Assembly: GCA_002480565.1 (NCBI GenBank)
Contig: DLCK01000069.1
Span: 1-14,479, forward strand
Source: Phycisphaerales bacterium UBA7800
GTDB taxonomy: Bacteria; Planctomycetota; Phycisphaerae; Phycisphaerales; Phycisphaeraceae
DNA: 14,479 bases
Direction of reading: 5' to 3'
Positions 14,438-14,479 of this stretch are shown here, one piece after another (position 1 is the first letter of the stretch; each line of letters begins with the position of its first letter). The translations under genes were made by a program, and so were the position numbers. The notes below the pieces were generated by a model. That model was not told where the DNA came from, searched no databases, and saw only the letters and a list, made by a program, of their open reading frames with translations.

Positions 14438-14450
14438 ACTAAAGTTTAGT
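14438..14450. promoter_or_regulatory. 13-bp palindrome ACTAAA-G-TTTAGT
   Basis: The arms are perfect around a single G. It lies about 140 bases upstream of the kinase start and close to the window edge, so it may belong to the kinase operon or to a gene beyond the edge. Confidence 0.35.
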
Positions 14451-14479
14451 CGGTCTTGATTGTCACGGCGATGGGTTTA

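Overview
The window most likely comes from a planctomycete, probably of the class Phycisphaerae. The reasons are a short type IV prepilin-like protein with an H-X(9-10)-DG tail next to sugar-cleaving enzymes, a CBM/GH10-like enzyme of the architecture common in that group, a base composition near half GC, and start sites that often lack a clear ribosome binding site. This placement is inference from gene content; no rRNA or tRNA gene is present to confirm it.

Layout. Positions 1-289 hold no convincing gene, only a long imperfect inverted repeat and half of a dispersed repeat. From 290 to 10706 six genes lie on the + strand: a zinc-dependent NAD-type alcohol/polyol dehydrogenase, a GH38 alpha-mannosidase, a LacI-family repressor, a prepilin-like protein, a secreted CBM-GH10-like glycosidase, and a GH36-type alpha-galactosidase-like enzyme. 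From 14300 down to 10654 three genes lie on the - strand: a REC-PAS-histidine kinase, a RegB-like redox sensor kinase with six membrane segments, and an M50-type membrane metalloprotease. The two blocks converge and overlap by 53 bases. No stretch longer than 300 bases lacks a gene.

How the genes may work together. The + strand block looks like a small glycan-use locus. A secreted GH10-like enzyme would act outside the cytoplasm. GH38 and GH36 enzymes without signal peptides would trim imported oligosaccharides inside. The dehydrogenase would oxidise a released sugar or polyol. No transporter is in the window. The repressor probably controls itself and the prepilin gene. A perfect 16-bp palindrome with a central CG (5370-5385) sits on the predicted transcription start of the prepilin gene, and a 12/16 match to it (4101-4116) overlaps the predicted -35 of the repressor gene. 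The repressor mRNA appears to be leaderless.

The - strand block is a signalling operon of two kinases and a protease. No DNA-binding response regulator is visible. The RegB-like kinase keeps the GGxxNPF quinone motif, so a redox or respiratory signal is likely. Two repeats related to a widely dispersed palindromic family (arms ACCGCnnAGACGCnnAGGAC) flank the glycan block internally, at 221-246 and 8158-8263.
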